Part shown: positions 1-11,099 of the stretch, piece by piece | Numbering within the stretch: the first letter of the stretch is position 1 | How the letters are laid out: every line of letters starts with the position of its first letter | Origin: Poronia punctata | Lineage: Eukaryota; Ascomycota; Sordariomycetes; Xylariales; Xylariaceae | Length of the DNA stretch: 64,000 nucleotides | Assembly: GCA_022579005.1 (NCBI GenBank) | Contig: MU401540.1 | Location: forward strand, 62,001-126,000 | Direction: 5' to 3' | Program-made: the position numbers and the translations under genes | The notes under the pieces: generated by a model | What the model saw: only the letters and a program-made list of their open reading frames with translations | Databases searched by the model: none | Told to the model about the DNA's origin: nothing

Positions 1-304
1 CGACGATGGGCACGGGCATGTAGGTGGCGATATTCATCGTGCTTGCGATACCGTTGATTTGGAACTGCGTGTAATGCAACCGTGACTGGAAAAGGTGGCC
101 ATAGAGCGAGAAGACGGTAATGGAGCCGGCACCGAGTGCGCCGACAAAGGCAGATACGAAGGCGATGGTACGCAAAGCGATGGCCCTACGGCGACGACTC
201 GCGGTTGAGCTTGCATCGGCCTCGGAGACAGAAGACGCCAATGTGGACGAAGAAAGGTTTCGTAGAAGAGGTGTACGGGCCACGTCGGCCGGCTCGTTCG
301 CCAT
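1..304 (-). CDS. mch1: MCH1-like MFS transporter, N-terminal part (cut by window edge)
   Basis: The reading frame opens at ATG 304-302 and is still open at base 1, so only about the first 101 residues are present. The protein begins with a polar, Ser/Arg-rich cytosolic leader (about 40 residues), then an arginine cluster and a first membrane helix containing GALGAGSITVFSLYGHLF, followed by LHYTQFQINGI. This is the pattern of the nodulin-like/MCH1 group of major facilitator transporters, named after yeast monocarboxylate transporter homologue 1. The substrate is not known even for well-studied members. The identification rests on the first transmembrane segment only. A different nodulin-like MFS member is possible. 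Confidence 0.68.
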   Translation of the reverse strand, partial: MANEPADVARTPLLRNLSSSTLASSVSEADASSTASRRRRAIALRTIAFVSAFVGALGAGSITVFSLYGHLFQSRLHYTQFQINGIASTMNIATYMPVPIV

Positions 305-1579
305 GATTACGACTATTGTTCAGCGGTCGATTTCGCGTGCTACCTATTCGAACGATGTCAATGACGGGTTCGGGACTGTGATAGTAGAGAAAGACTAAGG
401 ACCGTAGTTGCGGCCGAAGATTCGTATAGCCCTACGGTAAAACATTCAATATACTTTGTGCCAAGTCATGTCATGGTATCCCAAATGAATTCGACGAGAC
501 AAGATTCACCTGCGAGTAGTCAGATTGATGGGAAGGTGAGAAAAGGGAAGTATGATTCACGATTGACGATCTCGAGTCGGAGATCAGGAGACCGATTGAC
601 GTATCTAGCACATCAAATTAGGTACATATGTAGTCAACAGTGTACTTATACTTCCATACCTACAGCAGACATCACCGAGTGTCCAAAATAGGTACAAATA
701 TAGGTACCTACTACGTACTTACACCTATCTAGATACATTCGGAAAGGCGTATTGGCGGGGCGCCCCATAGGACGCGGGGAGAGACCAAGCTTTCCTATCC
801 CTGTCCCGGCTTTTACGGGTGACTTGTAACCTTTAGTACATAAGTATTATCCATTTACTCTATTTACTCTATTTACTCTGGTGCCAGGGTGGGTGTCTGG
901 GAGGGAAGATGCGGAATGGGGATTATGGAACAAGGGTCTCTCGCAGTGGGCTACTGTAATCGTCACCATCGTTCAGAAGTTGCCCTCCGACCCGTAACAA
1001 CTCGTATGGATATAGCTATAAATATATCGGCAACAACCACCGTTCAAAATAGGCACCAACCTAGCTTACACTTAAGTGTGTACTCGTACACGTAGACCAG
1101 GTTATACAGACACGGCCAACACAGGTAGTAGTAAACCATCTTCCCTCGTTTTAGTCAGGTGTGTGTAACGAGAATAATCTACCTGCAAGTGTTCAGTGCC
1201 CCTCGCAGTTAGACCACTGTGGCAGGAGTTATCCTTCTATACTCGTACACCATTTGCAACATTGTTAACCTAACCCCGTAGCTACTACCCTACAACATGA
1301 GACGCACTAGCGCGGAGTAAAGTTGTTGCCTCTTATTACTCGAGGTAGGTACACATCTTTTTGTACGTGTGCTTGTTACAATACCTACATGTACTCGTAG
1401 AACTGCCAAATTTCTCTCTCTCTCTCTTCCTTGTCCCGAAGTCAGCGCTTACTTACTATATGTATCTTCCACGTATAAGACGCGTCTAGTTCTACTCCTC
1501 CCTAAGCATAGATGAAATTATAGTTGAATTTCCTTCACCAGCTTCACGACACAAGATCACGCCTCGTCAACCGACAGCC
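305..1579. other. intergenic region between divergent mch1-like and F-box genes
   Basis: No convincing gene is seen on either strand; the open frames here are short and lack recognisable domains or splice partners. The stretch holds a (TC)n tract at 1413-1427 and three copies of the word TACTCGTA (1081, 1240, 1392). It must contain the promoters of the two flanking divergent genes, but I see no clear TATA box. Confidence 0.6.
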
Positions 1580-3103
1580 ATGGCAGAAAGCACATCACTT
1601 GCCGAGTTACGACAATGGGTCCTCGATAACATTCACTCAAAGGAACAGATGAGATATGTAAAGATACTCATCTCCGAAATGATGTCTGTGGATTTCATCA
1701 GAGACTTACCCGTCGAGGTCGTTGCCTTGATTGCCGTGCAGCTAGACTTTGCAGATTACGGCTGCTGTCTGAGGGTATCCAAGTCGTGGAGAGAGATGTT
1801 GATGGCCGATACGGTGTTAACCTCGTATGCGAAAACCCACTGGCCTGCTCTTGTCACCTTCCCAGTCACCAGAGACGGGTTTCGAGAAGCGCTGGCGAAA
1901 ATAGGTTGGGCAATCTACTTTCGAGGCCGGCGTCGTGACGACGGGGATCTAGCACAATGCAAATCGGAAAAATTCATAAGATGGGATAGTCTAGCGGAAA
2001 TCGAGCTCGACCCAGCACTGCATGGTCCCGGGGCCTTTTCCCTGGGTTATCTCGAGTATACCATTGACCTTTATAATCCAGAGAGGTACGGAATACCTAC
2101 TGCCTTGTTCGCGTGTGGGAAGGTGGCGTATCACTTGTATGACCATGTCTTGGTTGTCGACGACCTTCGTCAACAGAAGCGGAAAATCTTTACGCCGGCG
2201 AATGCCGTCGTTCATGGGCCGAGAATCACGCTGCAGGCGCTTGGTTCTAGATTGGTGGTTTGCTCCATCGGTAGACTTATGTATGTGATATATACACGTT
2301 TCTTCAAGAGTCTTGAAAGGGCCTTTTGCTGACCCGTGACTGACAGGATCGCCTGGGACCATATATCCAATGCGGTCGATCAGATATCTTTACCGACTCA
2401 ATGCCATCGATGTACAACGCATGGCGATCGTGTCGCCATGGTACTATTTGGCGGCGTTGTCCTCCTCTGGACATGGGGCCAGGGGTTGGTTGAACTCGAC
2501 ACGGCATCTGCGAGAGCCAGAGTACCAGCCAACGGTTGGAACATGATTTCTTGGTTAGACTCTATGAAGCCATTCTTTGATCATCGGGATAACCGTACGT
2601 TATTTCTCGCCTCCCGACTCCCCTCACGCAATCTTAACGAAGAGGACTTCACCCGCAACAGAATCAGACCAACCGCAGTCTATTTCACGGTTTCCGAGTT
2701 CGCGGGTGATAAGTTTATCAATGGATGGACCTCGGACGAGATAAAGCTGAACGAGCCCGTTCCCATGGGGGCAACAGGTAAGTACCAAGTCCGGGCGTGG
2801 GAGTACGAGTGTGAGCAAGCTTGGATCTGCTTCTACATTCCGTGCACCGGTGAATCTGATGCCCCGCTGGTGGTGTTTTGCAAGTTGCAACGGCGGTTCT
2901 TCTACTTTCAGAAAGAGAAAGCCAGAAATGTGGACGGGAAAGGAATTGATCGCTTATTGCCAACGGCTATCGACTGCGATCCAGACGGCGTGATGGACTC
3001 GGGCTACGATCTGGATTTCCTTGTTCGTTTCTGGCAGGATGGTTACAATTTTTGGCCGATCGAAGGACGGCGCCAAAAACACTTTGAGCCCATTGAGGAT
3101 TAA
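1580..3103 (+). CDS. F-box protein
   Basis: Two exons, 1580-2280 and 2347-3103, joined across a 66-nt GT-AG intron (the split codon becomes ATG) give a 485-residue protein. The start lies in a strong context (GCCATGG). Residues about 38-77 form an F-box: the segment opens with IRDLPVEVVALIAVQLD, then has cysteine-rich YGCCLRVSKSWREML, matching the LP..V...I...L and CR.VCK.W pattern. F-box proteins bind Skp1 and present substrates to SCF ubiquitin ligases. The rest (residues 80-485) has no repeat motif I recognise, so the substrate is unknown. No partner gene lies nearby. The F-box call is good; the downstream region is only described. Confidence 0.8.
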
Positions 3104-3288
3104 TGAGGTTCAAATTATGGCCATACGAGTATTTCAAGTAAGCGATCATATCAATACACTACCCATATCAATCATCCGATAAGTCTCATGTATACTCTAT
3201 TGGTCGCTTCTTTCAGAGGCCACATCAATTTATTCTCTCCTCGGCCTGGCATCCTCCCTCTCTCCCGGGGCCCAGACACGGCCCCCAC

Positions 3289-3840
3289 TTACATCTTAGC
3301 TAGGCCAGCCTTGATGAAGAAGGCCAAGGTAGTACCTAGACTAACGAACCAGACGGGCGTGCGCAGCGGCGCAAGATTACGATTTGCGGCGAGGAATATG
3401 TACACCCAGTTATAGACGACGCGACTAAGGATGTAAGAGATGGAAAGGGTGTTGAGTGTTTTGGCACTCAGGCCGGCAGTGTTGCCAGCAACTATAGCGG
3501 CCGCGAAAAGAGGGAGACCTTCAAAGCCGTTAGATGATGCCGACTCGGCGCGCTGGAGACGGGCGATGGTCTGTATCATGTTTAGTATTCTGTTCTTTTT
3601 TCCCCTCTCCCTTCTGTCATATATTTAAGCACGAAAAATAGCCGTGCTAGGAGGTAACCAAAAGGCCATAGACCTGTACATGGCTCTTCTACAAACTGAA
3701 TGGTTGACCAAAACGGACTCACTCACCTCCTTGTCTAGCTCCGACTTCTCCAGGCGCGCGGCAAATGTGCGCGGGTTACTGCCGTCAAAGTACTTCTTGC
3801 CGGGACCCCGCCAGGCGGAATACGCTCGAGGGTATAGAGA
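3289..3840 (-). CDS. MAPEG-family membrane protein (5' end unresolved)
   Basis: Two exons are clear: 3840-3727 and 3570-3289, with donor GTGAGT after GAG and acceptor ATACAG before ACC, both phase 0. The 3' exon carries the MAPEG core: ARLQRAESASSNGFEGLPLF, then AAAIVAGNTAGLSAKTLN, SRVVYNWVYIF and a last helix. The preceding exon encodes a FDGSNPRTFAARLEKSELDKE-like linker typical of fungal MAPEG proteins (glutathione transferase-like or eicosanoid-metabolising integral membrane enzymes). Family members start with one more short membrane segment, which is not found in frame upstream: a TAG lies directly before the exon at an AG acceptor. The first exon must be further upstream (an ATG lies at 3923) or lost. 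Function beyond the family is unknown. Confidence 0.7.
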
Positions 3841-5095
3841 CTATGAACAATATCAGAATCCACGTCAATGACGTGCTCCGGGCCCCGAAAGTTGTGCTGT
3901 GTGATGGGTGTACCACGCGCCATTTATATCAGGGGAATGCCTTTTCGTTGCAAGACTCTGCTACATACAGTAATGACGGCCAGAGGGATCTGTCATGCAA
4001 GTCATACGTTAGATAAACTACTCGTTTATTTCCAGACAAACTGATGGCAGGAGTATGTTTCAACATACGGTAAAGTAAGAGATGTTCCTGTCGCCGAGAA
4101 ATGAGAGCGCCATTGTATGAATTGATAGTCTTTTGATATGGTAGGTTAGGCGTAAATAAACAAAAGAAGGAGATCTGGCAACAAGGTTCTGAGATATTGA
4201 ATAGGTACACAAGTTTCGTAGCGCGGATATTGGTCTACGCACGTAGTTACACGGAAGATAATCAGAAACAAACAAGATACGAAGTCGACACGGGGAAAAA
4301 AGAAATCACAGACACCTTAAATATAGGTACATATGACGTTCTTTGGTTTGATCTATCGACAGGGTACCCGTAGATACTCCAACAGGATTAATAATTCCTA
4401 GCGGGTCCACTTGCCGCAGGGGATCCATCTCTTATTAGTCTTCTTAACCCTTGAAGTGCCGCTAGTCGTGACCACCTCTTTCTCTTCCTTGAATGCCCAT
4501 TACTGTACACAAGTATTGCAACCATGGTTGTACTTGTAGTAGACCGTAAAATATAATACGTGTCACAAAAACGAGAGAGCATACCTATAATCTTCTTTTC
4601 CTTATCCTGGTTCTGGTTTGTTTTGTTTTCGAGGAGGTACGATCCTAAAGCTAGGTCCTTCTACATGTACATGCGGGAAAGCCCCCACGTCATGGGGAGC
4701 TAACCCTAGTTCTTTATGCAAGCTACAGCTAGCCCGAGATATCTCCAAGTACCTGCACGTATTTTTCTTCTTCTCCTACTCATAACTGCCAGGACACGTC
4801 AAGGTTTGTCCATCTGAGCTCGGAAATGTCGACAGGTTATTGGTCCCTTGCATGCCTCATTCTACCTACGAGTGAATATTTTTAAACCTGTTTGGACGAC
4901 ATCTGGATCTCCAAGGTTAACCAAGTGTCCATCACCAACTGAAACACCAGTCAGTGCCTTGAGTAAAAAGGAACAGATCGAGTTCCCTAACCTACCTAGG
5001 TTAGAACAACAAGCTTGCTTCATGAACTTTGCATTGGAAGAGCCGAGTGTACGGTACTCACCTCCCCCCAAGCCAGGCTGCCAGGCTACTCGTAT
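3841..5095. other. intergenic region
   Basis: No supported gene. It probably contains the missing first exon and promoter of the MAPEG gene near its left end. The remainder is AT-leaning spacer with scattered TAGGTA/TACCTA words and one TACTCGTA (5087) just past the stop of the next minus-strand gene. Confidence 0.5.
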
Positions 5096-6217
5096 TTATC
5101 TCGAGCCAAGAAAAGAACCGCATAACTCAAGAAACCTCTCCTTATTCTCAAAATGACCGAGATGGCTGGCATTCTCAATCGTCGCCCACTTGACTTTCGG
5201 TATAGCGTCGAACCAGGGGAACATGGCGATATCTCGCACCTCGTCATATTGACCATTTAGGAGCAAGGTCTCGGCCTGGATATTATGTGCTCCCTCCCAA
5301 CCATTCCAGTCTTTGATTGAGCCGGTCACGGCGAATTCTGCTGGGCCTTGTCTGGAAATAATTTTTTAATTCGTATTAGTAGTAGGTAAAGTAGGTAGGG
5401 AGGTTACGTGGATGCATATAGGTAGGTATCACTTACATTGTCACATACGCCGTAGGATCATCCTTTACATTCTGAAAGGATTTCTTAACCTCTTCCGGCC
5501 AGGGGTCTAATCGACAGACATGTCGCGCACTACATACCCGCAGGAAGAGTATATCTTATCAGCAAGGAACATTTGAATGACATTGACGGATATTTAGAGA
5601 GGCAGTTAGTTAGTTCAGTTTACTCACTTCCACACCGCAGCAGCCTTCTCAAACTTCTCACTCTCATAATCGCCCCGACCAGTACATTCCTCAATCGTCT
5701 CCCGGACATCCATAGGTAACTTTGCCATCCACTGCTTCACACCTTTTACGTAGAGGGGAATACTACACGGCCCACCATAAATAATCAACTTCCGCAATCC
5801 AGCCGGTCGCGTGGACGCATACGCGCCACCTAGGGTCCCGCCCCAGCTATGGCCCAGGATATCGAAACCGGGTCCCTCGCGCAGACCTAAGTGGTCGATT
5901 AGATTGTTCAACTCGGCGAAGAAGAGCTCAAAGGACCAGAAGGCTGCGTCGCCCATCTTGTCGCGGAAACGCGTTGATCGGCCGCAGCCGATTTGGTCGT
6001 AGAGTACTATGGGAATCCGGTGCGTTGTGTGTAGTAGTGCCGCTATGTCGGACATGTACTCGTGTTCGCAACCGGGACCGCCGTGGAGGATTATGAGGGT
6101 CGGATGGATGGAGTCTATGGTGCCGATTACTTTGTACCATGTCTTGCAGGGCTTTTCTATGCCCGGGGCTAGGAAGACTGCTTCGCCTTCGGTCGTGGGA
6201 GGGACAGTTGGGTTCAT
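5096..6217 (-). CDS. proline iminopeptidase-like alpha/beta hydrolase
   Basis: Three exons (6217-5628, 5529-5437, 5351-5096) join in consistent phase to give 312 residues. The sequence shows the S33 peptidase hallmarks: oxyanion-hole motif HGGPG at residues 45-49, nucleophile elbow GHSWGG at 122-127 (Ser124), the lid sequence CRLDPWPEEV, an acid in NGQYDEVRD and the catalytic histidine in NASHLGHFEN. Fungal members of this proline-iminopeptidase/L-amino-acid-amidase group release N-terminal residues from small peptides or amides. No signal peptide is seen, so it is probably cytosolic. Alternative functions in the same fold, such as an ester or amide hydrolase of secondary metabolism, cannot be excluded. 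All catalytic residues appear intact. Confidence 0.85.
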
Positions 6218-6719
6218 TTTTTATTATTATTTTTTTGAATGTCTGGGATTTTATTTTAGAGTGGAAGACTGTAGTGTAGGTAAGGCGAGGAGGAAAGAAA
6301 GAAAGAAAGAAAGAGATCTGAGGGGTGTTAATGGGTTGTTTGTTTTGCTTGGAATGGATGATGAATGGAACCAACAAGCCTGCATGGTTTGACAACTTAC
6401 ATACCAACACCTAACATGTAGCCAGGCTCTATGTAATTCTCCGCCTCCCATTTCCCCTTTAACTCCAACTCGACCTTGCTTGAAATAATAAGTCTCACGC
6501 TTGCTTGCTTGGTGAGCTACAAGTACGAGGAAACAATCACGGAGAAAATTCCCCGTTGGGTCATCAAAAGAAAGCAAAGCATTTTTCGATTGGGTATCAT
6601 AGTTACAATTAATTAGGTACCATGAGAGAAGATTTTTCGTCTCAACACACGATTTTTTCGCCCTTTCTTCCTTCAAACTTGCGAGTGCGAGCCCTCGAGA
6701 TCGTAAACTGCTTTTGCTT
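6218..6719. other. spacer with (GAAA)n repeat
   Basis: No gene is supported. This is the promoter side of the hydrolase gene and the 3' side of the Zn2Cys6 gene. A (GAAA)n microsatellite spans about 6292-6313. An A/T-rich stretch sits immediately before the hydrolase ATG. Confidence 0.5.
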
Positions 6720-9390
6720 TCACATAAAGTCGGCTCCGCTCCAATCGCCCCATAAATCGTTTAGGTCGGAGCCCAAAAGTTCGAAACTGAAGTCGGAAGT
6801 TGGCATTACTAGTTGGGAGGTAGTGTCTGTGGGGGTCATCAACCAAGGCACGGAAAAGGGCATCCCTTCTCGAGGAGGAGGAGGAGGAGGAAGAAGACTT
6901 GATGATGTAGATGTAGAACCAGGTGTCGGGGGGATATTGCCATTGGTGCCTGTTGGGAATGTGCCGACGGTCTTTGATTTCATGGTGTGTTAGTAGATGT
7001 TCTTGTATTAGGGAGCCGGATATGATAAGATGTGAGACTTACCATGGGTGCATTGATGTTCGCAAAGCCTTCTAGTTGGGTTTGGTTTTTGGGTTGAGTT
7101 TGACTACCCTGTTCTTGTCCGGTGGTCGGAACTTGGTATGATGCAAGTTTGTAGTGAAGCGATATGAATCGCTCGGCCGCCTTGGCTCTTGCAGCTTCCC
7201 GCGTCTTCAGTCCCAGATGGGTCTCGACAAGGCCGTATGCGGCACACATGCTAGAGTATCCCCAGGGATCATTGTTGCCACATCTGAGTACACGGTCCTC
7301 TTTTAGGGCGATGCACTTTTCAATCAGCTTCAGGGTTTCTTGGTTGTTCGAATTGATGAGTGACATCGAGCCTGTTTATGCAGTTAATAACCCATGATCA
7401 TGAAGAGAGAGAGGGGAAAGACGTGTTTACTTTTGGGTTGAAGAAGGGCGACGTTGCACAGGTTCATCGCAGAGTTGATCGAGTCTTCACGAAGAAAATA
7501 GAGCGTTCGGATCCCCTTCTGGAAGAGCCGGTCATGCATCAGGATCAAATCCCGAGCAGCGGTATAGTAGATGAACTCGGATGCCTGATAGCGGGAATGA
7601 TTCTGCCTTTGCTTGAGAAAGGGTTGATGTAAAGGTATCAGAAACTGTCTGAGCTGAATATGAAGCAGAGTGTGGGCTAGAGACGGCTTATGGGATATCT
7701 CCGAGGTTTGGTCGGAATCCAGATCCCAAGAAGGCAAGGCATCGATCTCTTGCGTAATCATATCCGTATACCGGAGGACCTGTTCCCAGTCCAAGTTGAC
7801 TGGAGGGCCGGTCAAAATCTTACAAACCTCGAGCCGGACTGGGAGACTCTGGCGGCTGAGATGAGCATATGACGAGAAGGTGTAGTCTGTGCGCGGCCTC
7901 GACATGGGCAACTCTGTAGACTCTTGGTCAAAACTGTCATCATCGATGTTGCTCGGCGGGTCGACATCGTTATGGACCTGGCTGAGCAGTGTCGGAACGC
8001 CCAAGTCGAACGATGCCTGCAAGTTTAACTCCACAATGGTCGCCCATATCCTTCTCCTCATCTCCTTGGTATATACACTGAGTTCGGGCGACTGCGTGTC
8101 CGGGTCACGATGCAGTCCTATGCTGATGGCATCGTGGACAAGTTGTCCAGACAAGGCCCAGAACCGCTTCTTCTTGATGACGTTGACTCGTTTGGCAAGG
8201 AACAGGAGGCAATCGATTTGATAATGCACCATCTTCCGGTGTTTATGGCTCTGCGACTCGAGCCATGCATCGCAGACTTTCACCCATTTCTCCGCCAGGG
8301 CATATGCGCTCGATTTCACGCCGATAAACTTGCCAGACGCCTGCATGCCTAAGCAACAGGACACGGAGAGCATAGACAAGACGAGGGCAGTGAATGAGGC
8401 TGGTCTGACATGGTCCGGGTCCCAAAACTTCTCGTATTCCTTTCGGAAAGCCGAAATGTGTACGATGCGATAGAGCTGTTCGAACTGGTCCAGGTAGACG
8501 TTTAGGAGAGAGTCGGTTTCCTCTTTGCTAGGCAAATGTTCTTCTAGGGCAGGGTCTGACTCGGCAAACTTTCGCTCTCTGTCCTTGGTCCTTTTACCCC
8601 TGTCTTTTTTCTGGATATTGAGAGGCCGTAGCCACTCATCAGCAGTTTCCTTCATAAAGTAGGATATGCCCGTGATATCTCTCAGCGAGGACCAAGCATT
8701 ATGCGGTCCAAAGTATCTGCTCCTGAAACATGTAATAGAATCGGAGACCTTTGGGTGTGCGTGCTTCTCCTCTACAAAAGCAGCAAGAGGATGGTGAGTG
8801 GCAAATGAGGGTGGTGTATCTTTGGTGGCGTCCCGGGAAGTTGCCGGGGATGCAACGATTGTGCTGCTATCCACAGGCGACGGTTTCGCCAGGGCATTCT
8901 TTAGCTGAATGACTTCGAGCTCAAGTTTTCTTATGCGTTCCTGATCCCGCGCGACATCTTTCAACGCAGCCGAGGCATCTACATCCCGACGAGTGGGGGT
9001 TGGATGCTGGCCGGTGACGGGCCGGCGCGCATCTGCCCCATAGGAGGCGAAGGAGGCGTCAACAGGTGCGTACGGATTCCTTGCAGGTGTTCCGGTGGAT
9101 GGCCCTTCCGGTCTCGATTCATAACTGCACCGCTCGGGCGTTCCAGACTTGATGCAACGATCACAAGGCAGCTCCCTCGAGCATGACAGCTTCCGTCTCC
9201 TACACTCTAGACAAGAAAGTCGTATTCTTTGACGTTTCCGCACCGAATTATGATGGTTACCCTCCGAGCCATCTTGATCATCACGTGCATCATCATCGAT
9301 GCCGTGCTTCTTTGTTGTTTCTTCCGGGTCCCCCATCATGTTTTCAAGGGCATTCCAGAGATTCTGCCATATGGTACAGATACTCGGCAC
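6720..9390 (-). CDS. Zn2Cys6 fungal transcription factor
   Basis: Exons 9390-7431, 7371-7043 and 6971-6720 splice in phase (A|GC, then phase 0) to 846 residues. The DNA-binding domain has six cysteines at 60, 63, 70, 76, 79 and 88 (C-X2-C-X6-C-X5-C-X2-C-X8-C), preceded by a basic stretch RKRQRIR. Residues about 143-168 form a leucine-rich coiled coil for dimerisation, and from about 290 the fungal-specific transcription factor domain follows (YRIVHISAFRKEYEKFW, ALSGQLVHDAISIGLHRD). The C-terminal exon is Pro/Ser/Thr-rich and ends in acidic and aromatic residues, as expected for an activation region. Translation could also begin at Met18 or Met19. Targets are unknown; the divergent neighbour is the DUF1115-like gene. 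Confidence 0.9.
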
Positions 9391-9880
9391 CAGCAGTTAC
9401 AATCAAGGTTTTAGAAGACTGAACTTGGATGACGCAAGTCGATCTGATAAGAATTGATACTTGATATTAGGTCAGATAAAATCTATTTACGGCGACAAAG
9501 AGTCATTGCACAACCCCAGGCCGGATGTCTTACGAGGAGACTGTCTTACGAGGAGACTGTCAGACTGTCAGACTGTGTGACTGTCTACCTGGGCTCGGAA
9601 GTGTCTCTAAGCTCGGAGCTCGGATCTCGGAGCTCGGATTTAGACACCAACAACCAACAACCAAGAACCAACGTCTATCGTCGTTTATATGCATATATTT
9701 CTCGGTTTGACAATAAAAGCGGATTAACGGAAGCCTTACTTGCCATAAATACATAATACAAGTTAGTTCAATAACTCACCTTATATTAGCCGGTCCAAGC
9801 CTGGGCCAGCATCGTTCCATCATCGTTTCTCCTGCTGGTACTATCTTGCACGTGGCTTTTGAGCGCTGCCATACCTCTCG
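9391..9880. promoter_or_regulatory. divergent promoter region with short tandem repeats
   Basis: This 490-bp stretch separates the divergently transcribed Zn2Cys6 and DUF1115-like genes and must carry both promoters. Its middle is repetitive (see separate entry at 9526-9638). No defined binding site could be recognised. Confidence 0.45.
9526..9638. repeat. short tandem repeats
   Basis: TGTCTTACGAGGAGAC occurs twice in tandem with a 16-bp period, followed by the 8-bp unit CAGACTGT twice, a variant GTGACTGT, and then several copies of GCTCGGA around 9611-9638. An open frame through the repeats is judged spurious. Confidence 0.75.
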
Positions 9881-10279
9881 ATGCCCCCCATGCAGGTCAC
9901 CATTCCTACCAGACTCTTCACGGCTCTCATTCGGACTCACCACATCACTAGCCGTAAAAAGCTTCAACGCGTGAAGAAGGCCGCATCGCAGCATTCGTTG
10001 CCATTCGTCCTCATCAGAAGCGGAGGTGCACCAGGGATAATGTATGCCGAAGGTGCTGAGGCAGATGTTAGTGAATGGGTAAGCTTCGTTCGAGGCCTTC
10101 GATATAAAGACTTCCAATGTCCTCGAAAACCGGCCGCGAACGAGGTCCTGGTGCCCAAGCCGACCCCTCAAACTAATTTTGAAGAGGTTACATCCGTGAC
10201 CGAATTCGGCCAACGGATGGAGCAGAGAGGCCTGGCCTCCTGGTGGAAGTCAGCTATGGGGTATAGCTCAAAGGGTTGA
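9881..10279 (+). CDS. small DUF1115 / Prp3 C-terminal-like protein
   Basis: Single-exon frame of 132 residues. The core reads ALIRTHHITSRKKLQ, then SGGAPGIMYAEGAEADVSEW and VRGLRYKDFQCP. This is the H-H...K...G.PG.....EG....V..W...V..L....F pattern of the DUF1115 domain found at the C-terminus of splicing factor Prp3 and in RWD-domain proteins. Here it occurs alone, with a C-terminal extension ending in ASWWKSAMGYSSKG. Translation may start at Met1 or Met4. The function is unknown; domain relatives bind RNA or protein. It is divergent from the Zn2Cys6 gene. The family assignment is from memory of motif shape, hence moderate confidence. Confidence 0.65.
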   Translation: MPPMQVTIPTRLFTALIRTHHITSRKKLQRVKKAASQHSLPFVLIRSGGAPGIMYAEGAEADVSEWVSFVRGLRYKDFQCPRKPAANEVLVPKPTPQTNFEEVTSVTEFGQRMEQRGLASWWKSAMGYSSKG

Positions 10280-11099
10280 GAGTGCATGGGAACCCGATTA
10301 CACGTACACGTACGTCCTGGTACCCGGAAGTAATCGGGGGTATGGGGTCCGCGCCCCTTCACTCGTCATGACCACGGAGACTACAATGTTCTAGAAAGGC
10401 TTGGCGGCCACGACAAAGGACGCTACCAGCGAGATCCTGGCACGCGCTATCCCACATCCGACTATACAGAGTCACAGCCTACGGGTGGTAAAACAGACAT
10501 CATGGTCTATTTCAAGATTCTCCTGCCCCCTGGCCGTTACATCGTCGGTTCCATAGGCCGTAGTCTCGAACCGTATCGCAGAATTCGGCCCGTTGAACGT
10601 CTGGCACGTCGCCAGCACCTCCTCGACGATGCCCTAGTGCCACCTCTAGGCAAGACTGATGCCGGTGGCCACGCTCCGGCATGCCTTGGCACCACATGCT
10701 GTTATATTAAACCCAGGTCATTTGACGGTATCTGCCACTGGACAGGCCGATGCCTTTGGGTTTTGCCCTCTTTATTTTGGCACTGGCGCGGGATACCTGG
10801 CACATTCAGCCGCCAGCGGCAGTCCCGTTTTGGGTTTGGAACCCGTACAGCCAATGGTATTCTCGCCAGTTATTGGTCTCACTCACGTATTAGTAGCATT
10901 CGGCGCTATTGAGCCGGCATGTGAGGTGTAGCGTTCTCTTTAGCGGTGTCTGTTCGCTTAGGGAAGGGGATACCCTGGGGGCAACCTGGGGATATATCAG
11001 TGATCGACGCATCCATCGTCACGTCTTAGTTCTTTGCATCAGGATCTGCAGTATCAACAGTATCAGCCTCTGCCTTGTCCGATATCGCGCTTCGACAAA
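10280..11099. other. GC-rich spacer upstream of the AA9 gene
   Basis: Overlapping open frames exist between 10502 and 10931 but they encode no recognisable domain, alternate between frames, and look like chance frames in GC-rich DNA. A decayed gene is possible but not demonstrable. The segment nearest 11100 is the AA9 promoter and leader. Confidence 0.4.

Noticed and set aside
10502..10931. Overlapping frames upstream of the AA9 gene
   Set aside because: They overlap in different frames with no recognisable motif; GC-rich spacer produces such frames.
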